Part shown: in pieces, positions 62,458 through 64,000 of the stretch
How the letters are laid out: each line of letters starts with the position of its first letter
How positions within the stretch are numbered: position 1 is the first letter of the stretch
NCBI GenBank assembly: GCA_021739765.1
Contig: JAIPBD010000003.1
Coordinates: 62,001-126,000, forward strand
Source: Melioribacteraceae bacterium
GTDB lineage: Bacteria; Bacteroidota; Ignavibacteria; Ignavibacteriales; Melioribacteraceae
DNA length: 64,000 nt
Direction of reading: 5' to 3'
Program-made: the position numbers and the translations under genes
Notes under the pieces: model-generated
The model's input: only the letters and a program-made list of their open reading frames with translations
What the model was told of the DNA's origin: nothing
Database searches by the model: none

Positions 62458-64000
62458 TCATCTGAAGAACTTGTGTCGATTATCAACAACATCAGCATCT
62501 TCACGAATTGCTGTAAGCCAATCTCTAAAAGCTGTGGATTTTTTCTGTGCCAATAAAGTTTCTTTTAATGACTCTTTACGCAAGTTGTAATTATTCTCAT
62601 CAAATTCAGTGCGTCTTGTAACTTTTATCAAATAACTTCCTCTGGTTCCTTTAATAGGTGGTGATACTTTATTCAATTCACCTTTAACCGAATATTGATT
62701 AAAAGCATAGTCACGACCGATTCCCGTCACATTTCCGTTTGGTGTGTAATCGGAAGCAGCGGATACTTTCGCTTTAGAATAAATTTCCCGGGCTTTGCCA
62801 AAATCATCGTCTGCGCCTAAACTTTCACTAATTTGTTGAGCGATAGCAAAAGTTTTATCAAGTTTCTTCTCATTCCGAACATTTATTTCAATTTGATTTT
62901 TTACTTCTTCGAGTGGTTTGTAACCTTCTTCGGTAATATCAGATACCATCACAACGGCGTAACCGGCCGCAACGCGAAAAACTTCACTTATACTGCCAAC
63001 TGAGTTATCAAACGCGAATCTGATTGCTCCTTTGTTTGATCCGAGTCCGGGAATAGATTGTGCGTTCTCAGAAAATGAAGGAGTTTCGCTAATTTGAAAT
63101 TTCATCAGCTCCGCTTCTTTGGTAAAATCATTCTCCCCGGCTAAATACGCGAAGTCGGAAGCACGATTGTAAATCTTATCAACCGTTGTAGGCGAAGCGT
63201 TAATATTGTTAACAATTTTTTCCACAACAAATTTTTGATTGGATTTTCCGGTGACTTTAATAATGTGATAACCAAACCGTGTTTTAATTGGTTTTTGAAC
63301 TTCATCAATTTTACCATTAAAACTGGCATCTTCAAATTCTTTAACCATCGCGCCTTTTCCGAACCAGCCCAAATCTCCACCCTTGGGAGCGTTTGAAGGA
63401 TCTTCGGAATATTCTTTCGCGAGAGCGGCAAATGGTTCACCGGCAATTAATCGATCGTACAATCCATCAACAACTGTTTTCACCGAGTCATCATTTGTAC
63501 CAAGTCTGATTAATATATGCGAGGCACGGACAAATTCTTCATCACTTTTTATTTTATCAACCAATTTATAGAGCGTATAACTTTGGCCTGTAAGTAACGG
63601 TCCGATTAGATCATTTCGATTTGCGGCCATTAATTTGCTTACCGCATTTGCCGGCAAGCTGGAAATTGCTGTTGTATCTAAAGAATATGGTTCGTCGGAA
63701 TAAATTTCGACATAGGTTTTGAAAGTGCTTGTATCACCATCCAACTTTGTAACAATTGAATTGAGGTTGTTAACAATTCCAGTCGAATCGGAATTAGAAG
63801 GTTTCTTATTAAAAAGCACATACTTCAATTTTCTTTGCTCTTTAACTTCATAATCACTTTTGTGTTCGTTGTAATAATCTTCGATCTCAGATTCGGTAAC
63901 TTCGATAGTTGAGTCTTCAATCGAGCTGGATTCAACGGCGACAAACACTGAACTCATCTTAATATTCTTATCAATATAATCTTGTTTTACCTCGCTTTCG
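62458..64000 (-). CDS. PpiD/SurA-type peptidyl-prolyl isomerase, C-terminal part (truncated by window)
   Basis: About 514 visible residues. The frame continues in phase past the apparent start at 63957 to the window edge, so the N-terminal membrane anchor lies outside. A rotamase (parvulin) domain at about residues 155-250 of the visible part is clear: [44 protein letters not shown] second, degenerate one is suggested around 290-350. The C-terminal region is helical. Periplasmic foldase for outer-membrane or secreted proteins by family. A terminator follows. Confidence 0.85.
   Translation of the reverse strand, partial: ESEVKQDYIDKNIKMSSVFVAVESSSIEDSTIEVTESEIEDYYNEHKSDYEVKEQRKLKYVLFNKKPSNSDSTGIVNNLNSIVTKLDGDTSTFKTYVEIYSDEPYSLDTTAISSLPANAVSKLMAANRNDLIGPLLTGQSYTLYKLVDKIKSDEEFVRASHILIRLGTNDDSVKTVVDGLYDRLIAGEPFAALAKEYSEDPSNAPKGGDLGWFGKGAMVKEFEDASFNGKIDEVQKPIKTRFGYHIIKVTGKSNQKFVVEKIVNNINASPTTVDKIYNRASDFAYLAGENDFTKEAELMKFQISETPSFSENAQSIPGLGSNKGAIRFAFDNSVGSISEVFRVAAGYAVVMVSDITEEGYKPLEEVKNQIEINVRNEKKLDKTFAIAQQISESLGADDDFGKAREIYSKAKVSAASDYTPNGNVTGIGRDYAFNQYSVKGELNKVSPPIKGTRGSYLIKVTRRTEFDENNYNLRKESLKETLLAQKKSTAFRDWLTAIREDADVVDNRHKFFR

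Overview
The window looks like a chromosomal segment of a Bacteroidota/Chlorobi-group bacterium, most likely Ignavibacteria (Ignavibacteriales). The reasons are AT-rich DNA, type IX secretion (T9SS) C-terminal sorting tails with an NYPNPFNPTT core, a GWxTD-domain protein, DUF3109, an HYC_CC_PP small protein, a miaB / sigma-54 activator / lptE neighbourhood, and several good matches to the Bacteroidota promoter (TTTG, 19-21 nt, TAnnTTTG). The placement is inference from gene content; no rRNA or tRNA gene was seen.

Layout. 1-5154: end of a sortilin/BNR-repeat protein, then a leftward run of small accessory genes (DUF1801, PaiB-like, DUF2200, class-C serine hydrolase). 5601-8653: a rightward metal locus (HYC_CC_PP protein, HMA metallochaperone, TonB receptor). 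8734-13304: a leftward operon DUF3109-rpoN-methyltransferase-hslV-hslU. 13552-38500: a long rightward, tightly packed housekeeping block: a small membrane protein, miaB, SPOR protein, metallo-beta-lactamase, sigma-54 activator, lptE, GT2, TPR, 3-methyladenine glycosylase, GT9, DUF3108, CPBP protease, cdsA, rimO, GWxTD, PfkB kinase, BamA-like protein, UbiA, rnhB, yraN, mlaEFD, uvrA, DUF454, H-type lectin and a 50-codon membrane protein.

38501-45198 is an accessory island. It holds an IS200/RAYT-type transposase broken by one in-frame TGA, REP-like palindrome cluster A, a conserved 151-residue protein, a 1402-residue NACHT NTPase with a C-terminal PD-(D/E)XK-like nuclease motif (the best candidate for a defence system here), a hairpin-rich spacer, and two near-identical REP units (B and C). 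Units B and C are separated by a 425-bp element with terminal inverted repeats that carries remnants of two other insertion sequences.

45199-59980: leftward secreted proteins: a VCBS/FG-GAP T9SS protein, a 2174-residue LamG T9SS protein, a tail-fibre-like protein, a GH13 alpha-amylase with T9SS tail and a GHL10-type glycoside hydrolase. 59991-64000: leftward aroB-aroK, an outer-membrane beta-barrel protein, a terminator and the 3' part of a PpiD/SurA-type peptidyl-prolyl isomerase that runs off the window.

How it fits together: envelope building dominates (LptE, BamA-like, Mla, CdsA, UbiA, glycosyltransferases, PpiD). rpoN and its lone activator lie on opposite strands only a few kb apart. 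The secreted block suggests polysaccharide use and surface adhesion through T9SS. The island between uvrA and the secreted block is the least conserved-looking part and the place where anti-phage function is most likely.
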